From: Lunatibacter salilacus
GTDB lineage: Bacteria > Bacteroidota > Bacteroidia > Cytophagales > Cyclobacteriaceae
NCBI RefSeq assembly: GCF_009797935.1
Contig: NZ_VOLC01000001.1
Span: 124,001-188,000, forward strand
DNA: 64,000 nt
Reading direction: 5' to 3'
The number at the start of each line of letters is the position of its first letter. Positions within the stretch are counted from its first letter, which is position 1. The notes below the pieces were generated by a model. The model worked only from the letters and a program-made list of their open reading frames with translations. It was not told the DNA's origin and ran no database searches. Position numbers and translations under genes: made by a program. Below, piece after piece: positions 9,801 through 18,124 of this stretch.

Positions 9801-11160
9801 GCAGAAAGACGTGCTGGATAAAATGAAGCCCAAATTCATCGGACAGGCAGGTGCTAAAGGACACGATAAAAGCAAGCTGGAAAAAATCTGGAAGGACTGG
9901 GAAGCCTTTGCCTCCTATGCCTTTAACAAATCCCACTCTACCTGCTACGCTTGGATTGCCTATCAGACAGCGTATCTAAAAGCACACTACCCGGCGGAGT
10001 ACATGGCATCGGTGCTCAGCAACAACATGAATGACCTAACCCAAGTTACCTTCTTCATGGAGGAGTGTAAACGGTCAAACATTCAGGTTTTGGGTCCGGA
10101 TATCAATGAATCCAACAGTGGATTTACCGTAAACATGGAGGGACAGGTACGGTTTGGATTGGCTGCAATCAAAGGCGCCGGAGGGGCAGCGGTGAGTGCC
10201 ATTATCGAAGAGAGAACCAAAAACGGAATCTATAAGAACATTTTCGACTTTGTCAAACGGGTGAACCTTCGGGCAGTAAATAAGAAAACCATGGAGGTGC
10301 TAGCTATGGCTGGCGGATTCGATTGCTTCAAGGAGCATCATAGAAGGCAATACTTAGAAGCGCCAGAAGGAGAAATTCCATTACTGGAAAAAGCCGTCAA
10401 GTATGCGCAGAAAATCATTCAGGAAGAAGAAAGCAACCAGGTTTCCCTGTTCGGGGGAAGTACGGGCATGGCAATCCCTGTACCAACTGTCCCTAGTATG
10501 GAGCCATTCAGCCAGCTACAGGAACTTAACATTGAAAAGGAGGTAGTCGGGTTATATATTTCAGGCCATCCCCTGGATCAGTTTAGAATCGAGATAGAGG
10601 CGTTTACCAATACCAAGCTGCCGGAGATGGCTCAAATAGATGTGATCAAAGGGCGGGGAGAAATCAAACTGGCTGGAGCAGTTACCTCTTTCGCACATAG
10701 AACTACTAAAACAGGAAAACCATTTGGAACCTTGACGGTAGAAGACTATCATGGAGGTCATACTTTTTTTATTTTCGGAGAGGACTATGTCCGGTATAAA
10801 GAGTACTTTATGACCGGGTGGTTTTTGTATATTACAGGCGGCATTTATCCCAACAGATTTAAGCCCACAGAGTTGGAGTTTAAGATAAACGCAATTACTC
10901 TATTGAATGAACTTAGGGGTAAAATGATCAAAGGACTTCGGGTGCATATTGCGTTAGATGACTTGACGCTTGACCTTATGGAAAAGCTGGAGGCAATCAC
11001 TACCACCTATAAGGGCGATGCCAAGCTTTACATAAATGTCATCGACAACAAGGAAAATATCACCTTGGACCTCATGTCTAAAAAGTACCTGATTGATCCT
11101 TCAAACGAAATGATCAGTGCCTTAGGGGCTATCCCTGAAATTGCTTACAAAATCATTTAA
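6874..11160 (+). CDS. dnaE: DNA polymerase III alpha subunit with N-terminal 3'-5' exonuclease domain
   Basis: The 1428-residue protein is the replicative polymerase. Residues 1-190 form a DnaQ-like DEDD exonuclease (FDTETTGL at 5-12, GHNVEFDV, HDAAYDVHAT). A PHP domain begins near 246 (HLHVHSQFS, SMTDHGNMMGA). The family C polymerase core follows with PGRGSAAGS near 614 and the catalytic aspartates in PDIDIDFDDEG near 655. A helix-hairpin-helix region and an OB-fold (near 1263, IKLAGAVTSF) complete it. A proofreading domain in the same chain differs from the E. coli arrangement, where DnaQ is a separate epsilon subunit. The start fits because the exonuclease DTE motif comes immediately after it. 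trxA follows, 82 bp downstream. Confidence 0.97.
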   Translation: MYIIFDTETTGLPGNYNAPITDLDNWPRLVQLAWQLHDAKGKLLSQQNHIVRPEGFTIPYNAEKIHGISTKRAEQEGKPLTEVLSFFQKDMEKANFMVGHNVEFDVKVTGAEFLRKGVTTNFIEKKTLDTKEISTEYCAIPGGKGGKFKWPTLTELHRKLFGADFDAAHDAAYDVHATAKCFFGLITQAVLPPKEGISISEVIYEAPNLEAANFEFAVDDQKAAAKDVLKAAGRADISDLAGVPFVHLHVHSQFSILQATSEIPSLIRRAKEMNMPAISMTDHGNMMGAFNFVREALANDIKPILGCEFNITKDRKNKSTKDDGYQTVLLAKNKAGYHNLAKLASYANTEGFYYLPRIDRELLLQYKDHLIATTGGLWGEIPFLILNVGETQAEEAFVWWKEIFGEDFYVELNRHGIPEEEKVNEVLLQLAHKYKVKYFAANNTYYNQKSDANAHDILLCVKDGELVEKPKKYIGRRGREFRFGFPNEEFYVKSPEEMKKLFADMPEAIICTQEIAEKIESYKLAREVLLPKFDIPEEFIHPEDEVDGGKRGENAYLRHLTYVGAKKRYPEITPEIQERLDFELATIERTGYPGYFLIVQDFTRAARDMGVAVGPGRGSAAGSAVAYCVAITNIDPIAYDLLFERFLNPDRVSLPDIDIDFDDEGRQSVIDYVIQKYGANQVAQIITYGTMAAKSAIRDTARVLNLPLSEADRLAKLVPDIKLKALFDLAKDHAKLSDKLKNNSENVQKAMELIRISKGSDDNSKTVNQAKILEGSVRNTGIHACGVIITPDDITNYVPVALAKDSEMVCTQFDNSVVESAGLLKMDFLGLKTLTLIKDAVKIIKERHGVALDPEEFPIEDVKTYELFQRGETVGIFQYESAGMQKYMRELKPTVFADLIAMNALYRPGPLEYIPKFIARKHGLEPISYDLDDMEEYLKETYGITVYQEQVMLLSQKLAGFTKGEADVLRKAMGKKQKDVLDKMKPKFIGQAGAKGHDKSKLEKIWKDWEAFASYAFNKSHSTCYAWIAYQTAYLKAHYPAEYMASVLSNNMNDLTQVTFFMEECKRSNIQVLGPDINESNSGFTVNMEGQVRFGLAAIKGAGGAAVSAIIEERTKNGIYKNIFDFVKRVNLRAVNKKTMEVLAMAGGFDCFKEHHRRQYLEAPEGEIPLLEKAVKYAQKIIQEEESNQVSLFGGSTGMAIPVPTVPSMEPFSQLQELNIEKEVVGLYISGHPLDQFRIEIEAFTNTKLPEMAQIDVIKGRGEIKLAGAVTSFAHRTTKTGKPFGTLTVEDYHGGHTFFIFGEDYVRYKEYFMTGWFLYITGGIYPNRFKPTELEFKINAITLLNELRGKMIKGLRVHIALDDLTLDLMEKLEAITTTYKGDAKLYINVIDNKENITLDLMSKKYLIDPSNEMISALGAIPEIAYKII

Positions 11161-11242
11161 TAAAAAATCGCAATGTGCAGGAACTAAATAAGGTTTGAGA
11201 GACTTTATTAGTATATTTTGTATTCAATTGAAAACTATAAAA

Positions 11243-11563
11243 ATGACAAAAGCAATAGAAATTACAGATTCCAATTTTGAAGATATCCTTCAGTCGGATC
11301 AACCTATATTAGTGGATTTTTGGGCTGAGTGGTGTGGGCCTTGTAAAATGATCGGACCAATAGTTGAAGAATTGGCCGGCGAGTACGAAGGTAAAGCGGT
11401 AATAGGCAAATTGGACGTGGATTCCAATCCGGAAATTACAAGAAAGTTTGGTGTTAGGAGTATACCTACTCTACTGATATTCAAAGGAGGCGAAATCGTC
11501 GACAAGCAAATCGGTGCCGTACCAAAATCGGTTCTGAGTCAAAAAATTGAAGCTCAACTTTAA
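11243..11563 (+). CDS. trxA: Thioredoxin
   Basis: Starting at ATG 11243 the product is 106 residues, the standard thioredoxin length. The redox motif WAEWCGPCKM and the cis-proline loop RSIPTLLIFKGG are intact. It reduces protein disulfides in the cytoplasm, including those of ribonucleotide reductase and sulfoxide reductases. The open frame extends 16 codons upstream, but those residues (IFCIQL) do not fit the fold, and the family start is MTKAIEITDSNF. It follows dnaE on the same strand and ends at a strong intrinsic terminator. Confidence 0.97.
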   Translation: MTKAIEITDSNFEDILQSDQPILVDFWAEWCGPCKMIGPIVEELAGEYEGKAVIGKLDVDSNPEITRKFGVRSIPTLLIFKGGEIVDKQIGAVPKSVLSQKIEAQL

Positions 11564-11600
11564 TCAATAAAAAAGCCCTCTCGAAGGGCTTTTTTATTGA
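11564..11600 (+). terminator. Intrinsic terminator after trxA
   Basis: Directly after the trxA stop, a 16-bp perfect inverted repeat (TCAATAAAAAAGCCCT / AGGGCTTTTTTATTGA) encloses a 5-nt loop CTCGA. The A/T tracts flank the GC core on both sides, so it could stop transcription from either strand. Confidence 0.92.
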
Positions 11601-11707
11601 TTAATTTTTAAATCGGTGAATAGATTCAACATTCCTCCATCGCCCTTAGGTAAAAAAAAGATGGCTCACTCTATGCTTGGATAATTCTATTTTTACACAT
11701 GCCAACA

Positions 11708-12310
11708 TCAAACTATCGGTGTGCTGTCCAATGATGTACCAGGCATTGCCGTCGGTGTCAATTGAGAAACTCCTCCCGAAACAATAAACTTCATAATTTC
11801 TGTACTGTTGACGTTTTCCAACACCCTCACATTCTCTTTGGGTACCAAATAAAGATTGCCGCTGAAATTGTACGAATGGGGAAAATAAACGGAAACCAGA
11901 TCCAACTCTCCTAAAGGTGCCAAATCATCTTGCGTCATGAAACCCAACCTGGACATATTATCAGATAGTTTGACTACGATAGGAGTATTGAACTTCTTCT
12001 TATCCCCCACAAAAGCCGACATCAGGTCTTTGATGCTGGTGTATAGGATATTGACTAAGGGTATTTTAAAGACAACCTTTTCCAACTCTTCAAAAATAGA
12101 GCGGGTCAGGAAAATGCTAGTCATATACCCGACTGCTGTGACTATCAAAAACATAAACACTATACCCAAACCAGGTATATCTATCGGAATGATATTATCT
12201 AAAAATTGGACAGCAAGCAAAATAATATAAAAAGTAAGGGCAAAGGGTACAACAAAGAGCAAACCTCTTAAAAAGTAACCTAAGATTCTTTTAGATGTGA
12301 AGCTGGACAT
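11708..12310 (-). CDS. DUF502 family integral membrane protein
   Basis: The 200-residue protein has two predicted transmembrane segments near residues 10-32 (GYFLRGLLFVVPFALTFYII) and 45-68 (GLGIVFMFLIVTAVGYM). A soluble region follows with the family-typical IPLVNILYTSIKDLMSAF and FMTQDDL. This matches the DUF502 family, widespread membrane proteins of unknown function. It lies downstream of the nqr operon on the same strand, but a terminator-like hairpin separates them, so it is probably its own unit. No enzymatic motif is visible. Confidence 0.85.
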   Translation of the reverse strand: MSSFTSKRILGYFLRGLLFVVPFALTFYIILLAVQFLDNIIPIDIPGLGIVFMFLIVTAVGYMTSIFLTRSIFEELEKVVFKIPLVNILYTSIKDLMSAFVGDKKKFNTPIVVKLSDNMSRLGFMTQDDLAPLGELDLVSVYFPHSYNFSGNLYLVPKENVRVLENVNSTEIMKFIVSGGVSQLTPTAMPGTSLDSTPIV

Positions 12311-12360
12311 AATAACTAAGTAAAGATGTATTCCTACAGGTCAATAAAAATTGTACCAAA

Positions 12361-12394
12361 AAAAGGCCCTGCTTTATAAAAAACAGAGCCTTTT
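12361..12394 (-). terminator. Terminator of the nqr operon
   Basis: AAAAGGCCCTG at 12361-12371 pairs with CAGAGCCTTTT at 12384-12394. The single mismatch is a C-A on the plus strand but a tolerated G-U in minus-strand RNA, so the hairpin is better formed in the nqr transcript. A U-tract follows on the minus strand. It lies between nqrE and the DUF502 gene. Confidence 0.8.
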
Positions 12395-12412
12395 GTCATT
12401 TTTAACAAAATT

Positions 12413-13024
12413 TTATAAATCAATGCCCATAAATGACATAAACGCGATGCCCATCAGGCCGGTAATGAGCATAGTGATACCCAATCCTTTCAAGCCGTTC
12501 GGCACGTGTGAATACTTCAGTTTTTCGCGAATTGCGGCAAGTGCAACAATGGCTAGAAAAAACCCGGTTCCCGAACCAAAGCCGTATACGGTTGCTTCAG
12601 CCAGCGTATAATCCCGCTGAGCCATAAACAATGATCCGCCCAAAATGGCACAGTTCACTGCAATTAGAGGCAAGAATATACCCAAGGCTCCATAAAGGGC
12701 TGGAGCAAATTTTTCTATGATCATTTCCACAAGCTGCACCATTGCCGCAATGATGGCGATAAACATGATAAATCTAAGGAAGCTCAAATCGACTGCGGCA
12801 AATGTCTCACCTGCAAAAGCAAGTGCCCCTTCTTTCAATACAAATTCATTCAGCACCCAGTTTAGCGGTACGGTGATTGTCAACACGAAAATGACAGCGG
12901 CACCCAAACCAAGGGCGGTACTTACTTTTTTAGATACGGCAAGAAAAGAACACATACCCAAAAAGTAGGCAAATACCATATTGTCAATAAAGATTGACCG
13001 GATTCCTAAGTTAAATAATTCCAT
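12413..13024 (-). CDS. nqrE: Na+-translocating NADH:quinone reductase subunit E
   Basis: The 203-residue protein is all membrane helices. It carries the family signatures [12 protein letters not shown] near residue 24 and [11 protein letters not shown] near 117, each with the conserved Cys that in NQR helps bind a membrane iron-sulfur centre together with NqrD. It is homologous to NqrD and to RnfA/RnfE. It is the last gene of the nqr operon, 12 bp after nqrD. Unusually, nqrF does not follow. Confidence 0.95.
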   Translation of the reverse strand: MELFNLGIRSIFIDNMVFAYFLGMCSFLAVSKKVSTALGLGAAVIFVLTITVPLNWVLNEFVLKEGALAFAGETFAAVDLSFLRFIMFIAIIAAMVQLVEMIIEKFAPALYGALGIFLPLIAVNCAILGGSLFMAQRDYTLAEATVYGFGSGTGFFLAIVALAAIREKLKYSHVPNGLKGLGITMLITGLMGIAFMSFMGIDL

Positions 13025-13036
13025 TTTTCTTTCTAT

Positions 13037-13723
13037 TTAGTGTTCAACATAACCTGTTTTGGATCGCTGCACCCAAATAATCAATCCCAGAATGATAAAA
13101 GCCCCCACAGGGCTCACCATCAAACCATTTGTTGCAAGGCTAAAATCCTCTCCAAACAGTCCGGAGATGGAATCATAAATAGGTACCCCAAACAAGGATC
13201 CTGATCCCAATAACTCTCTAAAGAACGCCACTGCCAAAATTATCCAAGAATATCCCAAACCACTTCCGAAGCCGTCCAAGATCGCATCATATGGCTTATT
13301 TCCCATGGCATACGCTTCTAACCTACCCATAACGATACAGTTGGTAATTATCAATCCGACGAACACGGAAAGTTCTTTATACATATCATAGGCAAAGGCT
13401 TTGAGCACTTCGTTAACAAGGGTTACCAATGTGGCTACAATCGCCAATTGGACAATGATTCTTACCCTGCTGGGAATCTTATTTCTTAGAACGGAAATGA
13501 CCAAATTTGCCATTACGATTACGAAGATCACAGAAAGTGCCATAATCATAGTCGGCTGCAGTTGGGTGGTAACTGCCAATGCCGAGCAAATTCCCAATAC
13601 CTGAATGGTAATTGGGTTGTCATCTACCAAGGGATCAGTAATTAGTTTTTTACGTCTTTTGGACAAAAGGGCTTCGACGTCCTTTTTTTCCTCTACGACT
13701 TTTTCAGCTGTTTCTGTACTCAT
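13037..13723 (-). CDS. nqrD: Na+-translocating NADH:quinone reductase subunit D
   Basis: The 228-residue membrane protein has the paired conserved motifs LGICSALAVTTQ near residue 47 and LIITNCIVMGR near 144. Their cysteines are those shared with NqrE. A GFGSGLGYSW loop is typical of NqrD. The N-terminal 35 residues are charged and cytoplasmic. It sits 30 bp after nqrC and 12 bp before nqrE on the minus strand, as expected for a co-translated sodium pump operon. Length is slightly more than the usual ~210 because of the N-terminal extension. Confidence 0.95.
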   Translation of the reverse strand: MSTETAEKVVEEKKDVEALLSKRRKKLITDPLVDDNPITIQVLGICSALAVTTQLQPTMIMALSVIFVIVMANLVISVLRNKIPSRVRIIVQLAIVATLVTLVNEVLKAFAYDMYKELSVFVGLIITNCIVMGRLEAYAMGNKPYDAILDGFGSGLGYSWIILAVAFFRELLGSGSLFGVPIYDSISGLFGEDFSLATNGLMVSPVGAFIILGLIIWVQRSKTGYVEH

Positions 13724-13753
13724 AATTTTATGTCTTGAAACGTTAAACTATCC

Positions 13754-14518
13754 TTATTTTAAAGCAACTTCGTTACCTTCCTTAATCTTATCCATATAGG
13801 ACTGGTAATTTTGCAAGTAGTTTCTCAGCATCTTGTTTACACCTACCGCTGTGATTGTAGCTCCTGAAAGACCATCTACCATGTGGTCTTCGCCAGAATA
13901 GTCCCTTCCTTCTCCTTTCTGCATATCGACTGAAACCAAATTTCCGCTGTCATCAAAAATTTCCTTCCCAACATACCTATTTTGAATATCCCGTGATGTG
14001 ATTCTAGCTCCTAACCCGGGGGTCTCGCCAGCGTGGGAAAATGTCACCCCTTCAATTGTATTGACATCGGTCTGCAAGGCTAAGAAACCCCAAATATTAT
14101 CCCAAAGTCCATTTCCGTAAACTGGAAAGATATAGGAAATTGCGTCGTCCGCATTTCCTTCTTCGTGGAATATAAATACTGGATAAAGCCTATCCGCAGG
14201 ATCTTTTTTATAATTCTTGCCTACATCCACTGATTCGGCTGTCACGGTTGCTCCATCCTGTTCGGTAACTTCCTCACCGTCGATGTTTACTACCTTGGAC
14301 GAAATTCTACTTTCATAGAAAGCATCTATCTCGTCAGGCTTCATCGCTGCTATCTCTTCAACAGGCATAACAGCGCCCAAAATTTGCTTTTTGGTATCTA
14401 GGGCCTCAGCTTTTTGCTGGATTGGTTTCAAGACCTCCGATGTACCGGAAAGTAATAAACCTAAAACGATTGTTAAGACTACAGAAAATGTAATCACATA
14501 AGCATTAGACTGTTGCAC
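13754..14518 (-). CDS. nqrC: Na+-translocating NADH:quinone reductase subunit C (covalent FMN)
   Basis: The 254-residue protein has one N-terminal membrane helix (VITFSVVLTIVLGLLLSG) and a soluble FMN-binding domain. The flavinylation motif SGATIT is present with the acceptor Thr near residue 221, preceded by DGLSG. ApbE attaches FMN to this Thr in the family. HAGETPGLGARI is the other conserved FMN-domain motif. Translation starts at GTG 14518, inside the end of nqrB (14-bp overlap), which indicates translational coupling. Confidence 0.95.
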   Translation of the reverse strand: MQQSNAYVITFSVVLTIVLGLLLSGTSEVLKPIQQKAEALDTKKQILGAVMPVEEIAAMKPDEIDAFYESRISSKVVNIDGEEVTEQDGATVTAESVDVGKNYKKDPADRLYPVFIFHEEGNADDAISYIFPVYGNGLWDNIWGFLALQTDVNTIEGVTFSHAGETPGLGARITSRDIQNRYVGKEIFDDSGNLVSVDMQKGEGRDYSGEDHMVDGLSGATITAVGVNKMLRNYLQNYQSYMDKIKEGNEVALK

Positions 14519-15710
14519 GTTGTAACCTCCTTTTCTTATTTGCTTGTACTACATAATAATCAATCAACGGGGCAAAGACGTTCATAAATAGAACGGCTAA
14601 CATAATGCCCTCCGGGTAAGCCGGGTTGGTTACCCGGATAATAATGGTCAGCACCCCAATAAGCAACCCATAAATCCATTTACCGGATTCGGTTTGAGAA
14701 GCAGAAACGGGATCAGTTGCCATGAAAACGATTCCGAATGCTATACCCCCCATCACCAGGTGATAGTGCGAAGGTAAAGCCATATATTCATTTACGGCCA
14801 ACAGATTCATTACAAGTCCCATAAGATAGGCTCCGCCGAAGGCACTAACCATAATTTTCCAACTAGCCACCCCCGTAAACAGGAGTATAGCTGCTCCTAT
14901 CAAGCACATGAGCGTCGAGGTTTCACCAATGGAACCGGGAATAAAACCTACAAACATATTCGTAAAACTAAACATTCCCTCCATAATGGATGCATTGTGC
15001 TGAGTTAGCTCAGCAACTGCGTTTTGCCCTTCTTGGCCAGCCTGATACGCTACTGCGAGTGCCGTTGCACCTGAAAAACCATCAGCAGCAGCATTGTCTC
15101 CCACATAGGTCCAAACGGTATCGCCTGAGAGTTGTGCCGGATAGGCAAAATACAAAAACGCACGGGCAGTCATGGCCACGTTCAGGATATTCATTCCTGT
15201 ACCTCCAAATACCTCTTTCGCTATTACCACAGCGAAAATCGTTGCAACGGCCACCTGCCATAACGGGGTAGTGGCTGGAACAATCAAGGGAATTAACATC
15301 CCGGTAACCAGAAATCCCTCATTAATGGGGTGTTTTCTGATAACAGCAAAAACAGCCTCTACTATTCCCCCCGCAGCATACGCAACCAGAACGATTGGTA
15401 ATACCAAGATTGCGCCTTGGAGAAATTTATCACCGAAAGTTGCACTGGCATCTTGGATGGCTAAATAGTGCATATTTCCGGTATTGTAAATACCGAACAA
15501 CAGACAAGGGATCATAGCAATTACAACGGTAATCATCATCCGCTTCAAATCGATCGCATCCTTTATCTGTGCTCCTCTTGGACTAGTGGTATGGTTGGGA
15601 GAAAACATAAAGGTTTCTCCTGCTTCATACAGGTAGTACAAGTTTTCTAATTTACCACCCTTCTGAAAAAGCGGCTTCTGCTTGTCTAACAGATCTCGTA
15701 AAAACTTCAT
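14505..15710 (-). CDS. nqrB: Na+-translocating NADH:quinone reductase subunit B (covalent FMN)
   Basis: The 401-residue protein has multiple membrane helices and the second FMN attachment site, DGFSGATAL, with the acceptor Thr near residue 216. Other family motifs include FGGTGMNILNVAMTARAFLY and MATDPVSASQTESGKW. NqrB is the core membrane subunit that carries the sodium path and binds quinone together with NqrA. Its start lies 5 bp after the nqrA stop, and its end overlaps nqrC. Length is normal. Confidence 0.96.
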   Translation of the reverse strand: MKFLRDLLDKQKPLFQKGGKLENLYYLYEAGETFMFSPNHTTSPRGAQIKDAIDLKRMMITVVIAMIPCLLFGIYNTGNMHYLAIQDASATFGDKFLQGAILVLPIVLVAYAAGGIVEAVFAVIRKHPINEGFLVTGMLIPLIVPATTPLWQVAVATIFAVVIAKEVFGGTGMNILNVAMTARAFLYFAYPAQLSGDTVWTYVGDNAAADGFSGATALAVAYQAGQEGQNAVAELTQHNASIMEGMFSFTNMFVGFIPGSIGETSTLMCLIGAAILLFTGVASWKIMVSAFGGAYLMGLVMNLLAVNEYMALPSHYHLVMGGIAFGIVFMATDPVSASQTESGKWIYGLLIGVLTIIIRVTNPAYPEGIMLAVLFMNVFAPLIDYYVVQANKKRRLQRATV

Positions 15711-15715
15711 ATGGA

Positions 15716-17080
15716 TTAACTATATTGTATTAGTTCTATACCTTTTCTAACTAATTCTTGTACGGGGTGTTTGGAAACATCCACAAATTCACACAAAGCC
15801 AGATCCTCCTCTATAACTTCATAAATACCCAATTCCTCCATATCGTCGTAATCCTCCGCCATAATGGCTTTCATAAGATAAACAGGGAAGATATCCATTG
15901 GCGTGACACTTTCAAAAACTCCGGTAGAAACAAATGCTCTAGGTTCTCCCCTATTATTGGTATCAAGAACAAACTCCTTTTTGGGGTAAAGGAAGGATAA
16001 TAGGCCCAAGGCCTTATGATAGCTTAACTTATCCGAGGTAGGTTTCATCCATCCGAGAAATTCGTAATAGTCCCCTTCTGGTAATAGCGACAGTTGATGG
16101 TCATAATAGCTTAAATAACCGTCTAAGTTAATCTTCTGGCCCGTAAGTGGATTGCCGGATATGGCTCTCACATTCGTCGATTTAATGTTTTCCGCTACAA
16201 AACTGTCAACACAAGCTCCCAAATAGGTCTGCGTATAGCAGGCTTTCTTTGCTTCGGAGCCTGTGATGGCTACAATTTTAGATGCGTCATACACTCCTTT
16301 CAATAAAAGATTGCCTATTTGGACAACTCCATAAGGATTAATTGTCCAAATGATATCCCCCTTTCCGATGGGATCAACGTGATGTATATGCACACCTACG
16401 TTTCCAGCTGGATGAGGACCTGAAAATTTATTTATTTCGACTTGCTGTAAATTTGAATAAACGGCAGGAGCTGCCTTGTCCGCAGGCACACCTAGATGTA
16501 TTTTGCCCTTGGTTAATTTCTTCAATATGTCAATACCCAGTTTAAAAGCTTCCTCCTGCCCTTTTAACAAGACTTCGTAGTCCGGTGCCAGCGGATGGGT
16601 GTCAAAACCGGAAATAAAAATAGATTTCGGGGTGTCGTCCGGATTTGCGATGACGCCAAATGGACGCTGAATTAACTGAGGCCATACTCCTGACGCAGCC
16701 AGGTGGTCAATTATTTTCTCCCGGCTAGCTGATTGTAACTCGGACGAGGAATATTTCTGGAAGGATTCAAACTCAATAACATCATCGGCAAGGATCTTTA
16801 TTTCTAGAAGTTTCCTTTTTTCACCCCGTTTAATTTCGACTATTTTTCCGGAAACAGGTGACACGAACTGGACCTTTTCCATTTTTTTATCAAATAACAA
16901 CGGGGTACCTGCCTTTACAGTATCACCTTCTTTTACAAGAACCTTCGGTCTCTGCATGCCGATGAAATCCGTCGGTTTTATGGCAAAGGTTTTTACGGGC
17001 TGGAAATCATGCATTTGCTTTTCTGCTTTGCCAGCCAGACGTATATCAAACCCTTTCTTAAGCTTAACTAGTTTTGACAT
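15716..17080 (-). CDS. nqrA: Na+-translocating NADH:quinone reductase subunit A
   Basis: The 454-residue soluble protein begins MSKLVKLKKGFDIRLAGKA and has the lipoyl-like PVSGKIVEIKRGEKRKLLEI segment near residue 75. These are family hallmarks of NqrA, which contributes to the quinone site on the cytoplasmic face. It is the first gene of the minus-strand nqrABCDE operon. The 133 bp upstream, before ispH, show no clear regulatory element. Together with B-E it indicates a sodium-motive respiratory chain, common in marine Bacteroidota. Confidence 0.95.
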   Translation of the reverse strand: MSKLVKLKKGFDIRLAGKAEKQMHDFQPVKTFAIKPTDFIGMQRPKVLVKEGDTVKAGTPLLFDKKMEKVQFVSPVSGKIVEIKRGEKRKLLEIKILADDVIEFESFQKYSSSELQSASREKIIDHLAASGVWPQLIQRPFGVIANPDDTPKSIFISGFDTHPLAPDYEVLLKGQEEAFKLGIDILKKLTKGKIHLGVPADKAAPAVYSNLQQVEINKFSGPHPAGNVGVHIHHVDPIGKGDIIWTINPYGVVQIGNLLLKGVYDASKIVAITGSEAKKACYTQTYLGACVDSFVAENIKSTNVRAISGNPLTGQKINLDGYLSYYDHQLSLLPEGDYYEFLGWMKPTSDKLSYHKALGLLSFLYPKKEFVLDTNNRGEPRAFVSTGVFESVTPMDIFPVYLMKAIMAEDYDDMEELGIYEVIEEDLALCEFVDVSKHPVQELVRKGIELIQYS

Positions 17081-17213
17081 ATTGAATTTTTAAAACTATA
17101 TGATCTTTGAAAATCGGCTCAAATCTAATAAATTACATCAGTTATTAGAAGATAAATCCGCTATAATTTGTTTTCGTTATTTCTACAATTGGATTAAAAC
17201 AATCACTTATTTC

Positions 17214-18113
17214 CTATTCTGCCATAACTAATTCACCCTTTAAGCTACTTATGTAGTCCTTTACCTGCTCCATAAGCCACATCGGAGTGGAAGTTGCTCC
17301 GCAAATTCCCACCTTGTCTGCTGACCTAAACCATGCGGAGTTTATTTCCTCCTCACTTTCCACAAAATAGCTTTGCGGGTTAACTTGAAGGCAAACTTGG
17401 TACAGTGCTTTTCCGTTGGAACTTTTTTTACCGGACACAAAAATAATCACGTCATTTGCTGCGGAAAAATTGCGTAACTGAGGCTCCCTGTTGGAAACTT
17501 GTCTACAAATGGAGTCATTGGCATTGAAATCAATTTCAGACAGCGAAACTTTAGCCTCCTGAATTCGATCACTTATCTTTTCTTTTAGCTCGTAAAAGCC
17601 TTTGGTACTTTTTGTAGTTTGACTGAAAAGTGTCACCGGCTTGGTGAAATCAATATGCTCCAGGTCGGAGTCCTCCATGACTACGATGGCCTTCTCAAGG
17701 GTTTGACCAGTGAGTCCAATTACCTCCGCATGCCCCTTTTTGCCATAAATTACGATCTGACCGTCCTCCTTTTCCATTTTATCAAAGGCATTCTTAACCC
17801 GATGCTGTAATTTTAGAACGACCGGACAGGAAGCATCTATCAGTTCGATGTTGTTTTCAATGGCCAATTTGTAAGTTTCCGGCGGCTCGCCGTGGGCACG
17901 GATTAATACTTTACAATCGGTCAGGCATTTGAGTTGTTCCCTGTCGATGACTTCCAACCCTTTCTGGCTAAGGCGCCTCACCTCCATGTCATTATGCACA
18001 ATGTCTCCCAGACAATAGAGTTTATCACTTCCCTCCATTTCATCTTCAGCCATTTGGATGGCATATTCCACCCCAAAACAATAACCGGAATTTTTATCTA
18101 TTGTAACTTCCAT
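17214..18113 (-). CDS. ispH: 4-hydroxy-3-methylbut-2-enyl diphosphate reductase (IspH/LytB)
   Basis: The 299-residue protein catalyses the last step of the MEP isoprenoid pathway, making IPP and DMAPP with an iron-sulfur cluster. The three cluster cysteines are visible in SGYCFGVEYA (Cys12), DASCPVV or NDSICRQVSNREPQ, and GICGATSTPMWL near residue 270. The substrate histidines appear in GDIVHND and RAHGEPPE, and SQTT is conserved. Its start lies 11 bp after the cmk stop, so the two are cotranscribed. cmk-ispH neighbours are seen in other bacteria. Confidence 0.96.
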   Translation of the reverse strand: MEVTIDKNSGYCFGVEYAIQMAEDEMEGSDKLYCLGDIVHNDMEVRRLSQKGLEVIDREQLKCLTDCKVLIRAHGEPPETYKLAIENNIELIDASCPVVLKLQHRVKNAFDKMEKEDGQIVIYGKKGHAEVIGLTGQTLEKAIVVMEDSDLEHIDFTKPVTLFSQTTKSTKGFYELKEKISDRIQEAKVSLSEIDFNANDSICRQVSNREPQLRNFSAANDVIIFVSGKKSSNGKALYQVCLQVNPQSYFVESEEEINSAWFRSADKVGICGATSTPMWLMEQVKDYISSLKGELVMAE

Positions 18114-18124
18114 TCTTTTGTTTT

